Positions 1 to 12,271 of a stretch of DNA of 64,000 nucleotides are shown here, piece by piece. The notes beneath the pieces are model-generated. The model was not told the origin of the DNA. It saw nothing but the letters and a program-made list of their open reading frames with translations, and searched no databases. The DNA comes from Atherinomorus stipes (taxonomy: Eukaryota > Chordata > Actinopteri > Atheriniformes > Atherinidae): assembly GCA_023101725.1 (NCBI GenBank), contig JALJCO010000054.1, positions 62,001 to 126,000 on the forward strand, in the 5' to 3' direction. The first letter of the stretch is position 1; every line of letters starts with the position of its first letter. The translations under genes were made by a program, and so were the position numbers.

Positions 1-504
1 GCTTTCTTTGTCTAACATGGAACGAAGCAAGGAGAAAGAGCAAGGTACCTGCGGAAAGAAACAATGCTGTTAATTCCTGTCCTGTCTGCTGCCAATCCAA
101 TCGACTGTAACAGCCTTTCACTGCACACGTTTGGTTTCTGGCATATAAAACAAAGTGCTAAACCCCAGAAAGTTCTCTTATATTAGTAAACAACTGAGCT
201 TTCCGAACATTCTCCGGTTCAGGCCTGAAAGATGACGGCTGGGGCAGGCCTTGGGGAGGAGTTACACAGTGAAACATCACTTTCTCAAGCTTCATACATG
301 CTGGACTGCTGCTGATGGAGCAAAATCTCGCGAGATCTTGTTTTGTGAAATTCGTGAGATTTCTCTAGTAAAGATAAAAAATCAATGACAATATTTTCCA
401 ATATCAAATTTTAATTTCAGTATCGGCTGATAATATCGGACATCCCTTTAATCAATGTATTATTCACTCAATTATGATGTAGTAAATTTTTAAGTAATAT
501 CACT

Positions 505-588
505 TTTTTTTAGTTTCTTGTTATTTGAGCTATTGTAAATTTAGCCTTTTCTTTAATGGGAGGGTATGAATACATTTAAGGATGACTG
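505..588. mobile_element. Fragment of Tc1/mariner-like element end
   Basis: The tract ends in GGGTATGAATACATTTAAGGATGACTG. This resembles the terminal pattern TATGAATAATTTTGAGGACGACTGTA seen complete at 7,840-7,867 and at 3,990-4,012. Only this end is preserved. It sits in the ABCG2 intron close to the donor at 612. Confidence 0.5.
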
Positions 589-612
589 TGTGTGCTTGAC
601 CAGTTCCCTCAC

Positions 613-695
613 CTGTTCTGGATGCCACTTTGGTCATCTTTGACCCCGAAGAAAATGGCTCCAACTATGAGTGCAAGGAAAATGTTGACTCCCAG
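613..695 (-). CDS. abcg2: ABCG2 exon with first membrane segment (last ABCG2 exon in window)
   Basis: This 83-nt exon encodes [18 protein letters not shown], a hydrophobic helix, then DDQSGIQNR. It aligns with the human ABCG2 segment ending STGIQNR. The acceptor is ATGCAG and the donor AACAG|GTGAG. The next exon (about residue 429 onward, AGVLFF-like) was not found between 1 and 612, so the following intron runs off the left edge. A Tc1-like repeat end lies only about 25 nt beyond this donor. Confidence 0.9.
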
Positions 696-2329
696 CTGCA
701 TGTATAAAACATAGAGATTTAGATAACAGACTGTACATCCATTTAGTTCAATGTATTTTACAGTGTTGGCTTCATCAAGCATAAGATTCTCAGAAGATTC
801 TTCACTACATGCAGTAATTTTACTGTAGCCTATGTATCAGAAAACACAATATTTAGTCCACAAATAATCTTTTGCATGAGTTGGTTATCACCACACAATG
901 ATTAAAAAAATGCAGATGAGGCATAATAGAACTCCATACCAAAAGTTCAAAGCAGGCTTCTTGCTGTGAGGTGATGGTGCTGGCCACCACACCATAATGC
1001 AACCTGCTTAATAAAAGTTTTTTTTTAAAGTCAAATTTAATTTTCATTAACATAAATTTAACTGTGTATATTTTGCAGAAAAAATGTAAATTCTCAAAAT
1101 AGACACACTGCAAGGACTACTAAAAGGAATACCCCTACAATTGATGCAAACAGACCCAATCTGGTCTAATAATAAAGTTGTTTAACATTATACAAGTGTT
1201 GCTGAAGTCTGCTGAAGTCATGTGCATTGATTCTCTAAATTCACCTTGAAAGTAAACTAAATTTTTCCAGAAAATGCTCCTTGCCAAACATAGTAAGAAT
1301 CTTCTGTTATGTATCAATCTAGACACGATAGGTGAACAGCTGACCCACTACAAAAAATGTAAAAAATTTTCAAAGAATAATTAAACATCACCCATACAAA
1401 CATCAGTTATTAACATTAACTTTTAATAAACAAAACAAAACACAGGAATGCACAGGTATTAAATTCTAGGTTCTGATTTATGTGGTAACCTTTAATAAGC
1501 TGTTGCATCATAGTTGCATGATAGTATATTGTTCTGCAGCTCCTCAGTCACCAAACCCCCCAAAACTATAAATCCCCAAAATATCTTTGCCTCAGTACAG
1601 TTGCAAGAGAATTAATAAGAGAAGTAAAATAAATAAATAAATAATTAAAAATCTTTTTTTCTTTCTTTTTTTTTTTGACTCCAAAGAAACACATGCTTTC
1701 ACTCTTGGATTTCAATACTTGGAAGAATATCAAAAATAGTGCTCAGTGCAGTCATTCTCATGATAACAGAAAATGCCATCACTTGGGATCAGGGGTCAAG
1801 TGTACACAATGCTCCACCTCTAATACTGCTCAAAAGAGTGAGAGCAACACAAGTTTTAAGCCCAAACAAGTACAGGCTACGACAGGACTAAGCGGTTCCC
1901 AGGGTGAAGGGATAAGCCATAAAGGTTGAGCCTTTTTTCACCTCATTCCCCTCAGCCCCTCATGTGGAAGCAAGGCAGCGAGGAGGGTTAGGTCATGATG
2001 CTATCATGTGATGACTTTCAAACCTACGCCAAGGGGCTTTTGCCAGATATGATATCAGTTCAGATCTAGGCGCAAAGAGGCAGGAGTGGGGTCACAACAG
2101 TCACCAAAGCCGATTATGGCACCCATGCTGCCTAAAGCACCTCTTGTAGGATTATTTTGACTTATTTAGGGCCAATTAGCTGTTAATAATTCCTAAAGTG
2201 AGAAGACATCTAACAGCATTTTGCAGCCATGAGGTGCTAATGAGAGCATTAATCTGACCCCTTCAAAGAGCTGACAAGAAAGGCACGGATTAACCAAAAG
2301 TGATAAGAATACAATGTATTTTAACCTGT

Positions 2330-2374
<45 letters not shown>

Positions 2375-5300
2375 TGGTTATTTTTTATGAAGATACTCAC
2401 CTGTGCCACAGATGTTTGAGGGTTTAACATGAGATTCTGAAAGGTTCTCTGAAAAACCCATCGTAGCTGATGAAAGAAGGAGCTGTTGTAGGTGATGGTG
2501 CGAGACTTTGTATGCAATGTCCATTCTTTGTTCTGAATGATGCGTTTTAGTTCCGATTGTGTGTCGCTGGAGTAGCTGCTGCTTCGGTACTCCTCTACAA
2601 GACGTCCTTCAATGCTCTGCTTGGTGGTGCCAAGCTTCTCAAAGTCCAAAGCTGTCCATGAATACAAGAAATTAATGAGATTTCATCGATCCAATAGATG
2701 CCTAAAATAACTTTGAAAACTAGAAAATGCCATAAGACTTTTATTTTTATTCATTTTGTTGTTGATATAGTATGTTCAGATAGAAAAGGGTTAAAACGCT
2801 ACCTTGTCCTGTGCCAGTTTCTCTTTTGGGGACAATGTGAGAGACAAATGGGCTGGAAAAATAGACCCAACACAGAATTGTCTAACAATTTCACATTTGC
2901 CCAATGTTCATAATGTTAATTATTATAGGCTTGTTGAAGAATTTAAATGGGTGTTACTTTGATCCACCTGTGTTTATCCAGTAATTCTTTAAACCCAGAA
3001 GGACCCCATTTTAGCATTTCTGTAGCCTATTTCAAGTCAATGCATCCATTATTTCCAGTTAATTAGTCTGGTATAGGACCAGATGGGGACTGCATGGTTG
3101 ACCCAAGCAAACTCCAGAACCTGCCTGTTCTCAGCCTGTGTTCTCTCAGCACCTGACCACAACCAGTGTGTAGAGTTGACAATGGGCCAATATGGGGGGT
3201 ATTTTGCAGCTCTTATACTGCCTATGTACACATTGGGTGGGAAGAAGTTTTTTTTAAGGGTTTAAAAAAGCACAGTCTTGATTAAGAAAGTTTTTTTTTA
3301 TGTGATATTATGATAAAATTATAAATTAAAATGTCATAAATTTTCCAGGTGTTATTCAAGTAATATCTCTACAGCAGCACTAGCCTGGTTGTAGTTAAAT
3401 AACTTGAGGTGCTGCCTGATGTCCATGACCATGGCAAAGTTTGGTTAGGATTTGATGTAATATTAGGCAAAGGATTAATGCCATGACCTCTGGGTTATTT
3501 TTTTAGGTGATGTTTTTCTATCGTCTGTTCTCTAGTTTCTGCTCCTGTGTTTATCCCCCTGTTCTATTCATGTTACCTTCTGCACCCAGAGTCAAGTCGT
3601 CAATGTCACACCTGTTTCTCGTTTGTAATCAGTGCCTCAGTTTACCTCCCAGCTTTCCTTTTTTCTTTGCCAGTTCATTGTACCAGCTACAGTCATCCTC
3701 AAAATTATTCATTCCCTCAATAGTAATTCAAATGATAAGAAACTAAAGAAACTAATAAAAAATAAAAATTTACAAAATGTATAGTTTAGTGCCCAACAAA
3801 TTTTAGGTTCGGAGCGCAATCATGTTTGTTTAATTGTTTTATTTTTCGTGTGTTTGTTTTTAATATTTCTTTCAAAACACAACTCAAAATCAATGTTAAG
3901 ATTTCCATTTAATTTTTATTTATCATTACTTTTGTCAATTTCAACTTATTCAACTGACAGCTGATTTTTTTTCCTTCTTTAATTGGGGGGTATGAATAAT
4001 TTTGAGGACTATCTTGTGTTAGTTGTGTTGGTCATGTGTGGTGGTGTAGTTTCTGTGATGATCCCTTGTGTTTCAGTCAGTCCATCAAGCCATGCTAGTT
4101 TTGCCTTTTGTTATTTCTCCTTCCACACAGCAAAAAGTTGAGTGTTAAACACTTGAACACTTTTTGAGGGTTTATATAGCTTCACACTTTTTTGAGTTAA
4201 AATAACATTTTCAAAATAGTTAAATATTTAAAGGTAGAGCTCCAAGTTTCCCCCCTGAAAATAAACGTTAGACTTGTGCAAGTGCACTCCATCTCAAACC
4301 GCGCCTATGGGCCTCAACTCTTGTGCAGTGGTGAGTTTGAATGCAACTCCATCCCCCCTGTCTGTAATTCGCTCTTTAGCTTTGTTGTGCTGTGGTCTGG
4401 ACATTTCTGGGTGGAGATTTGTTTATATCGCCAGCCAATGACAGGGCTAAGGGCATGACGCTGTGTGGAGATGAGCTCATGGTTGGAGCAGACGTCAGTC
4501 ACTCGAACTCTCGAAAAAAAAAGAAAGGAAGAAAAACGGCAGATGCACCGAAGAAGAGGTAAGAGCTTTAGATAGTGCACGTTGGAAAACTAGGGTTTAA
4601 AACTGGTTTGGCTTTTATCCGCTTCTGAGCTCTGAAGGAGTCGTTGAAGCAGGCTGAAGAGCGAGGCAGCCGTTAGCCTGAAAGGGAGGGGCGCTCATTG
4701 AATAGTGTTGTTTGCAAACAGAAACGGTGGAGGGACTCCGGGCTCGACCTTTAACACTTAGTGAGAGTTCACTTGTAAACTCCCACAGCTGTGTTAAAAT
4801 AACAACCAGTGTATTCAAAATTAACACTATAGAGTGTTCAATATGAACTCTTAAGAGTGTTAGTTTCACTTTCAGTCCACTAACCATTCAACCACTGGCA
4901 AATCTCTAATTGCAGGCAGAGCTTCACAGTTTAAATCAGTTTTAATATGGCCACGAACATCTTTTTTTGCAATAACTTTAAACACTTTACGATTGACCAC
5001 ATCCACTTCTCGAGAGGGAAACGATTTAATTGGTCTATACTCTGTTTTAGGAAAAATGTTTCCTAGTGATATTTTAGGCAGAAAGAACTAAGAAAGAACT
5101 TCAGGCAGCTAATGGTGCAGAGTCCCTCACAAAACTGTTGCAGTTTAATGTGTGGGTGGAGCTTAATTATGTCCTTATGGAGTCAAACTTAACTCTCACA
5201 TGATCAACTCTGTTCATTTAACCCCAACACCAAAGATTTAACTCTTTAGTCTGGGGGTGGAGTTAATTTTAGTTTGAAAGGAGTTAGATTAACCCTGAAG

Positions 5301-6862
5301 TGATTAACACTTTGAATTAACCCCAGTGCTGAGAACCATTTCACTCTGAAGATGTTAAAATCACTCTTTTTGAGTTAAAATCAACTTTGAAATGTTTAAC
5401 CCTGAAAATTCAACTCTCCTGCTTCTGCATCACTTCAGTTTTATAAAATCATCTCTGTTCCAACATCCACTTGTGTTTCTGTAAGTCCTGCTTTTGGCTC
5501 CTGCCTTCTCATCTCATCTTTCCCTGACAATTAGTTTTCTTTGGCACATGTAATATTCATACCTGGTGTGAAACTCCCACTGACCAGTACCTCATACTGG
5601 GTTGTGATGAAAGACTTGATAAAATCCCAACACTAATGTGATGAAAACTTTATTTTCTATAGTTACCTTCAGTACTGTGCACTTTGGTCATGGTTGTGGC
5701 AGTAAAGTCTCCATTTATGACATCCAGAAAGAAGTCAGCTGGGTTGTTGTGGGGCTCACATGGATACCCTGTAACAATAATTACACCGACCCTGGTAAAT
5801 ACAAACACAGATCCCATACTATACTGTCAAGGCTATTCTTCTCAGCTGCTGCAACAATATTGTAAGAAAAACTAAGAGGTACACTTAAAACCTAAAAGAG
5901 ACTATCAAAATGCAAGATATGATAATAATATTTAATTCTGTCACCAATATTTGCAAAGTAGTCCAAAGCGTTTGGCGCTGGTCCATGGTACACCATTTTC
6001 CCATTAACCAGCAGGGTCAGAGTGTCAAACAGTCTGTAAATGGAGTAACGAGGTTGGTGGATGGACAGGATTATGGTTCTTCCATGACTGGCCATTCTGT
6101 AAAACAGACAAATATTAGAGTTTTTTGTTTTATCTCTTTTTTTTGTGGAAAATTCTTTGACTCAAACATTTCTCTTTTCTTTTTTTGTGATCAAGTTTTT
6201 ATTGAGTTCCACACAAGTTCCAGTACTTTGTGATTATGAATTTCATAGGCTGCACACATAAATTTTTCCCTTAAATATGTGACAAAGGGTCTTAAATTTG
6301 TGATCACTAAAAATATTGTAGATAATAACTGACCTACAATACACAAGTACATAATCATAATAATAGTGAAAAACACACACAACCACACTTTCACACGTCC
6401 TCCCCGTCCCCTCCCCTACTTGTCCAGATTTGGACATTGTTGCAACATAAATGCAACAATATTTAGAAGCAATAGAGGGTAAACACAACCAAACAGAATT
6501 TGCTAGTTTCCTTTGTCAATGCCATCTACAGAAAGAGCATTTATGTATAATTCATATACTTATGTAAGCACAAGACAGGTAGTCAAATAAGGAGGACACA
6601 TTCAGTAATTATTAACAGGGCAGACAAACAGGCGTTGGCATTCAAGTTTCATACAAAAGTTGAATTTTGTTGAACACGTTTGACCAACATAAGATATTCA
6701 TACCCTGGGCACTATGAATCTGAGCTGCTGAGAGCTCCAGCAGGGTAATCTTTTTCAGTGATAACTGAAATAAAGTATGTTCTGAAGGGGGTCCCACAGG
6801 GATCAAGATCTTTTTTCATTTTAATTAATATTCAGGGGCATTTTTATAACATCATCTAAGGC

Positions 6863-6896
<34 letters not shown>

Positions 6897-9106
6897 CCAA
6901 GACAGTTTAAATACAAGTCATCCTCAAAATTATTCATAAAAAATGACAGCTGTTAAAAAATAACAGCTGTCGGTTAAATAAGTTGAAATTGACTAAAGTA
7001 TTAATCAATAAAAATTCTATGAAAATCATGACATTCATAATGAATTGTAGTTCAACAAAAATATTTCAAATAAACACGCAGAAAATAAAACAAGTAGACA
7101 AACGAAATGGAGCTTCGAAGCAAAAATTTTATTGAGCAATACATTGAAGCAATCATTCCAATCAGGTGTTTTTTCTACGGTTCAAAGAGACATCTACACC
7201 TGTTGACAGGTATTTTGGTCCACTGTTCATGGAAAAGGTGCTCTAATGTGTCTGGAATAGTTTTGTTTGGTTGTTTTTTTAAATATTATTTTCAACCATA
7301 AGTCAAAAGCAATATTTTGTTTCACTAAACAATAATTTTGTTAATTTTCATTTCACATTAGTTTCTTTAGTTTCCTCACTAAGTGTAATAATCAGCAATA
7401 ATCAGAGAATCTGTTTCACTGTCTGTGGTCATGTGTCTGGAAAAAGTCACATCCATTCCTTACTCAGCTTTCTGTCTGAAGAACTAAGTTTGATAAAATC
7501 CTCTGATAAAAAAAGCAGGAACACCATGTGAGGTTTAGAAAGATAACTGTAATACCCATAACTTTAACAGACTTTCTGACCATTTCATGGCAGGATTTTT
7601 ATTTCCAAACAATGCTGACCTATTGCCATTTAAAACTGATGTTATGAACTTTAGATTTTTTTTAACCAATTTCTAGTCCGCAAATCCATAAATCAATACA
7701 ATGGACATTTTTGTTTGTTTACTTTTTAAAGAATTATTATTTTCAACCACAATCGAAAAGTAGTAATTTTAGTTTTCTTGTGATTTGAATTACTATTTTC
7801 AATTTAGCCTTTTCTTTTCTTTTCTTATTTTTTTTAGAGGGCATGAATAATTTCGAGGACGACTGTATATAGTATGTTGACACTTATGGTTGACACTCAG
7901 CAGTTTTGACTGAAGCAAAAGTCAACTGTTGCAAGTCAGGAGCTGGATATGTTGGGAAACAGTGAATAGAGAGTCAACTGAAGACCACATTTTAGATCAA
8001 AGCATATATTTCACAAATTCAAAGATGACCTGAAGACTTTTACTGAAAACAATCCATGATGGTGTCAAGAGATTCAGGTTTTCATACCTTTTCAGCAGCA
8101 GCAGGACAGAGTTTGCAGTGCTAGCATCCAGCCCTGTGGTCGGTTCATCCAGAAACAGGACAGCAGGGTCAATAATCAGCTCCATACCAATGTTTGTTCT
8201 TTTCCTCTCTCCTCCTGAGATTCCTCGTGTAGTCTGTGTGCCCACCTTTGGAAAAAAGCAACAACAACAACATAAAACCCACCAAAAAGCCACATGGTCA
8301 CAGATCAATAAATCTGTCCTTATTCAACTGCTGCCTTGGAGAGGACAGGTGAACAACTGGTAATCTTTTACCTTAGAGTCAGCCACTTTGGTGAGATCCA
8401 GTTCTTTAATGAGGTGATTGACACGAGCCTCCTTCTCGCTCTGTGGCACAGAGCTGGGGAGTCGGAGAGCTGCAGAAAAACGTAGATTCTCCCGCACGGT
8501 CAGGGTACCCATAACAACATCTTCCTGACAGGGAGACAAAAGCTTAATTTTTTCATTTGGCCCTGCTCTACTTCTTTTCCCCCTGTAAAACTGTGCATTT
8601 ACTCAGACCTGTGGTGCAAACAGCTTGTGATTTATGGTCCCCAAAACAACCAGAAACTATTGCTGAAACTGTTGTATAGTTTTTATATGATCAAGAATCT
8701 GAAGGACAATATACGATCCAGGAGACTTTTTAAACGTGACCTTTTACAAATATAGTAATAGATTTCAACTTAGCATTGTTTTTCCATGGTTTTCTTTTGT
8801 TTTTAGAGACTGACCAGGCTTTATTCACTACTCCACTACTTCCTGAACTTAAGCCAGCTCCTTTGTCTCCTGTCTGTCATTGGATAATTTGATTAATCCA
8901 GGTGTGGCTGACCTCAGTAACTATGAGGACAATAGCCAGACACACCTGGATTAATCAAACTGTCCAATAATAAAAGACAGGAGATGAAGGAGCTGGCTTA
9001 AATTCAGGAAGTAGTAGAGTCATGCATATAGCGAAACAATATAAACAGACATATTAGTCAGGCCGGAACTCGCGCCTCACTTTGTTTTCTATTTGCAAAG
9101 ATTATT

Positions 9107-9158
<52 letters not shown>

Positions 9159-12100
9159 GGCTTTAATTAATTGACCTGGACCACATAGCCAGAGAGGCAC
9201 TTGAAGTTTGGTGGCTGCGGTGCTCCATCAATAAGTACTTCCCCTGAGAGACCAAAAGGATCCTTTCTTGCCGCCAGGATATCCAAGAATCTTTGGAGAA
9301 ACACAATAAGATAATTAAAACAATATTTCTGTACAATCCCTTCAAAAATACACTCATACCATCATGAATGCATGCTATGACTTGTGTACAGATGGTACCT
9401 GTGGTACTTAAAAAGATAATCTTCTCCATAAAAAGAAATCATTTTCCTTTTTTATTTCCTTTTCAGTTTCTCGGTTGTGTTCATGTATGTTTTGACTTTT
9501 CATGACAGAGTTTTACTTTTTATCTGCGGATGCATCATTCAGTGACTCGGGTTGACTGAGGTGTTCCTTATCCCATCTACTGAAGTGTGTCTGATTTCTT
9601 TGCAGCTCTGCCTGAAGGCCTGAAGACTGCATTTTATCCTTTTGGATTCTCTAATATGCACCACACTATCGATGATTAAATTTTAAGCTGACATTTGTTA
9701 TTCTTAAACATTTGAAAAATCTGAAAGGTCTGTTTCACATTGAACTTCCTCCCTGACCACTAAGCTGATTGATGTCATGTCTGCATGAGCACCTTGGCTC
9801 CTCTTTTGAAGCAGTAAATGTAATGGTAATCTTACTCAGACAGACAACGAAATGTTTATAGTTAAACAACTTTCAAAAAGCACAAGTCTGAACAGCATGT
9901 GGACAAATTTTACGGTAGTCACACACAAGAAGGAAAAGTTGTTCATTTGACTGATGATCTGAGTTGGGATCGAGTTGTAGACTCATCTCTGTCTAAAACA
10001 CATGGTGAACAAGGAGAAACTCACAGTGATAACAACAAAACCAGACGATGTGACATGCAATTGAAGCGCGGCACTTACGAAGATTTTCCACTTCCAGTTG
10101 GTCCAAGAATAGCATTCAATCCAGGTCTCATAGTCCCACTACATCAATGCACACAAACAGACACAGAATTGTAAGTAAATATAATTATACACAGGAATTT
10201 ATTTTGTCATAATTTCTGATTTACCCACAATTTTACCTCACTATATCAGTTTCATAATAAAACATGGAGGATGTGAACCAAAATGGGTTAAAGTGATTTG
10301 AGGACATGCTAAAACCTTAAATAATTCGTCTGGTTGTAGATTAACCAAATGAATTTTCTTCAGTATCCCTTGTTATGTTCATGCATAGATTATTACAGCA
10401 GTTTCAGTTATCAGGAACATTTAATGAAAGGTGCTGACAAAGACCTTACAGAATAAGGCATTGAAAACCATTAAGGTCAATTTAAAGTAAATGCCTCGAC
10501 TTAAAAATGGACAGTCACATAAAAGCACCACAAAGAGTCAGTGATATAAAATGAAATTAAAAGACTGAATGAAAGCATTGAGATGGCTCACGTGTTTAAT
10601 TCGTTTCCCTGGCAGGCTGCTCTGTAGTGCATCAGAGAGATTATATGCAAGAACCCATGCGTAATATCATATAATTAACAGTGTGACAGGTAAAAGCCCA
10701 AACACTTTTGGGAAATTAATAATGAATTCTTTCATGGGAAATGTCAGTAGTATTTAATACAGTCTATTCACTCTTGCCCTGCCTTGTATAAGTATACAAT
10801 GAGCATTACACTGAGAACTTGACATGAAAGCCACTGTTCTTTAACTGTAACAAAAAAGTCCCTCAATTAAGGGCTTAAAAAGGAGTTATTCTAATAAATA
10901 ACCATTTAAAAAAATGTTTTTAAGTTAACCAACTAAAATCTACCTAAATGATAAATTATTCCAAAGCATTATTACCATATAAAGGCAATAATTTAACATC
11001 AAAAGATCATTTGAATAAACTTCCTGCTGAACCCAAACAACCACAGACAATTACCGTATTTTCTGGATTATAAGTCACACTTTTTTTCATAGTTTGACGG
11101 TTTGTGTGACTTATAGTCCAATGCAACTTATATATCAAAATACACTACTCACAAAAAGTTAGAGATATTCAACTATCGGTTTTTCGAGAACAGAATGATG
11201 CAGAATAAATATTTAACCATTGAACAATGTACATGTGCATTGAAAAGTTTAGAGAAAGTGTAATTCAGTTCACCTGGAAAGGTTGAAGTGGATTTTAGAT
11301 TCATTCTGACATCGTAGAAAAAGCCAAATATCCTTAACTTTTTGTGAGTAGTGTATATGCAATTTAATATATTTTTAAGTCTCAATTTATATTGACTGAC
11401 ATGAACCAAGGAGTAAATACAGTATTACCGTCTAATGTCAAAAGAGCGCGCTCTAAGCTTGTGACAACTATATTTTGGGCAAAAATCCCAAAATAGCCTC
11501 ATCTCAGTGAGAGTAGTTTATTTTGGACATCTGTCTGTACTGCCTGTACAGTGGAACAAATCCTCAAAAACCATGTTTATCCTTCTTAGTTATGATGTTT
11601 ATGATCATTTACAGGCATTAACTTTGGAATTGACTGATTGGGTAATTTTCAGCAGTAACAAGTAGGATATGAAAAATCTGAAAATCACCCTATTTTAAAT
11701 AAATAAATACGACTTATAGTCCGGTGCAACTTATAAATGTTTTTTCCCTGTTCATGATGCATTTTTTGACTGATGCAACCTATATTCAAGAGCGACTTTT
11801 AGTCCAGAAAATGCGGTATTTGCCCCAATTCAAATGATTGTAAATGCATTTAAACGCCACTACTCATAATAATAATAATAGAGGGGGATATCTTAAACTC
11901 TGTTTAAGCATTTAAAGCATTTTTGGATGCAGTGTGAGAATGTTAAAAGAAGGATGGCGGGTGTTGACTATACATGTCTTTAAACTGACCTTAGGTCCAT
12001 CAGTATTTCTTTGGGACTTATTTTCCTTTTGCAGAAGAAGCCACTGTTCATGTTTACTTTGTACTGGATGTTGTGGAAGCTCACAACTGAACCACATGGC

Positions 12101-12201
12101 TGTTCGTTCCAGTCCATAGCTGCGCTGGTCTGTGACCCGGCAATCCCGTTGGTGCCGATGTCCTCTGTCATGGCAATATTGGTGTGATGCGCTCTTTCCA
12201 T
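613..12201 (-). CDS. abcg2: ABCG2-type ABC half-transporter, 5' part of gene (nine coding exons; 3' exons outside window)
   Basis: Half-size ABC efflux pump of the G subfamily. Family members dimerise in the plasma membrane and export xenobiotics, urate and porphyrins. Coding exons, 5' to 3' on the minus strand: 12201-11990, 10138-10079, 9290-9176, 8524-8372, 8245-8088, 6096-5945, 5768-5667, 2651-2401 and 695-613. All junctions are GT-AG and in phase, giving 428 codons plus two bases. The ATP-binding domain comes first. Walker A is GPTGSGKS at residues 83-90, the signature ISGGE at 189-193, Walker B ends LFLDEP with Glu214, and the H-loop His is residue 246 in SIHQPR. The exon at 2651-2401 is the linker up to the FHQLRW segment, and 695-613 starts the membrane domain. 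An in-frame TGA three codons before the ATG supports the start at 12201. Fish carry several abcg2 paralogues, so the exact one is not assigned. The missing part corresponds to about human residue 427 onward. Confidence 0.95.
2333..2371. repeat. (AG)n microsatellite
   Basis: About 19 uninterrupted AG units on the plus strand. On the transcribed minus strand this is a (CT)n pyrimidine run about 30 nt inside the intron after the ABCG2 exon 2651-2401. Confidence 0.97.
3688..4012. mobile_element. Short nonautonomous Tc1/mariner-like element
   Basis: It begins with CAGTCATCCTCAAAATTATTC after a TA dinucleotide and ends with the inverse, TATGAATAATTTTGAGGAC. The interior shares sequence, in opposite orientation, with the element starting at 6,912 (a GACAGCTG core next to AAGTTGAAATTGAC). 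No transposase frame is visible. Confidence 0.7.
4129..5421. repeat. Unclassified repeat block with inverted ends and recurrent GAGTTAA/TTAACTC motifs
   Basis: About 1.3 kb in which short motifs such as GAGTTAA, TTAACTC and AGTGTTAA recur in both orientations. The left end (AAAAAGTTGAGTGTTAAACA) is loosely inverted at the right end (near 5,385-5,420). No coding frame stands out. It may be a degenerate foldback or MITE-type element. Its limits are approximate. Confidence 0.4.
6912..7867. mobile_element. Tc1/mariner-like element(s), degenerate, possibly two copies side by side
   Basis: The left terminus is TACAAGTCATCCTCAAAATT and the right terminus is GAATAATTTCGAGGACGACTGTA, matching the element at 3,688-4,012. 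The interior has two similar AATTATTATTTTCAACCAC-like stretches (about 7,280 and 7,730), suggesting two truncated copies. No open transposase remains. It lies in the ABCG2 intron between exons 8245-8088 and 6096-5945. Confidence 0.6.
8088..8245 (-). CDS. abcg2: ABCG2 signature and Walker B exon (158 nt)
   Basis: This exon encodes [10 protein letters not shown] (ABC signature), then [11 protein letters not shown] (Walker B, catalytic Glu214 and D-loop), and ends in LLLLKR. It is in phase with the exon at 8524-8372 before it and with 6096-5945 after it. It shows that the ATPase core is intact. Confidence 0.93.
8830..9020. repeat. Long near-perfect palindrome (foldback element)
   Basis: Left arm 8,830-about 8,910 (ACTACTTCCTGAACTTAAGC through TTAATCCAGGTGTGGCTG) is repeated inverted at about 8,938-9,020. 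The loop is about 25 nt. Arms differ at a few positions. It lies in the ABCG2 intron between exons 9290-9176 and 8524-8372. Confidence 0.85.
9110..9154. repeat. (AT)n microsatellite
   Basis: A run of about 22 AT units. It lies about 20 nt inside the intron after the ABCG2 exon 9290-9176. Confidence 0.97.
10079..10138 (-). CDS. abcg2: ABCG2 Walker A exon (60 nt)
   Basis: A 60-nt exon encoding [19 protein letters not shown], with the P-loop at residues 83-90 that binds the ATP phosphates. The acceptor is GATGTAG and the donor TTC|GTAAGT. The human protein has Gly where this has Ser in GSGKS, but the sequence still fits the GxxGxGKS rule. Confidence 0.93.
11052..11818. mobile_element. MITE with TACCGTATTTTCTGGA-type inverted ends, carrying a nested element
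   Basis: The left end TACCGTATTTTCTGGATTAT is inverted at the right end, where the reverse complement reads TACCGCATTTTCTGGACTAA. Internal sub-repeats (ACTTATAGTCC...GCAACTTATA) occur on both sides. A 211-bp element is inserted at 11,143-11,353. No target duplication could be recognised. Confidence 0.75.
11143..11353. mobile_element. Nested mariner/Tc1-type MITE (211 bp) with TA target duplication
   Basis: It is flanked by TA on both sides. Terminal inverted repeats are CACTACTCACAAAAAGTTA on the left and its inverse AACTTTTTGTGAGTAGTG on the right. It is inserted in the element at 11,052-11,818, so it is the younger of the two. Confidence 0.85.
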
Positions 12202-12231
12202 AATGTTTCACAGCTTGTTCCCTGTCAAAAT
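11990..12231 (-). CDS. abcg2: ABCG2 first coding exon (5' UTR remainder plus residues 1-70)
   Basis: The acceptor follows a TTTTGACAG tract at 12232, and 30 bases of leader precede the ATG at 12201. The donor is AAG|GTCAGT. The exon encodes the variable N-terminal tail, then the conserved start of the nucleotide-binding domain ([11 protein letters not shown], residues 39-49, then a KEIL motif) and ends with two bases of a Ser codon. An internal Met at residue 11 (12171) is a possible alternative start. An upstream noncoding exon and the promoter must lie further right on the minus strand and were not identified. Confidence 0.9.
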
Positions 12232-12271
12232 GAAAAGTAATGGTGATTTATTTTAGAAAATGTGAGGCCCA

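Noticed and set aside
1..612. Search for the next ABCG2 exon (AGVLFF-like membrane helix)
   Set aside because: No splice-bounded frame on the minus strand encodes it. The intron appears to leave the window. Repeat fragments (GATATTATCAGCCGATACT-like near 400-450 and a Tc1-like end near 580) fill part of the space.
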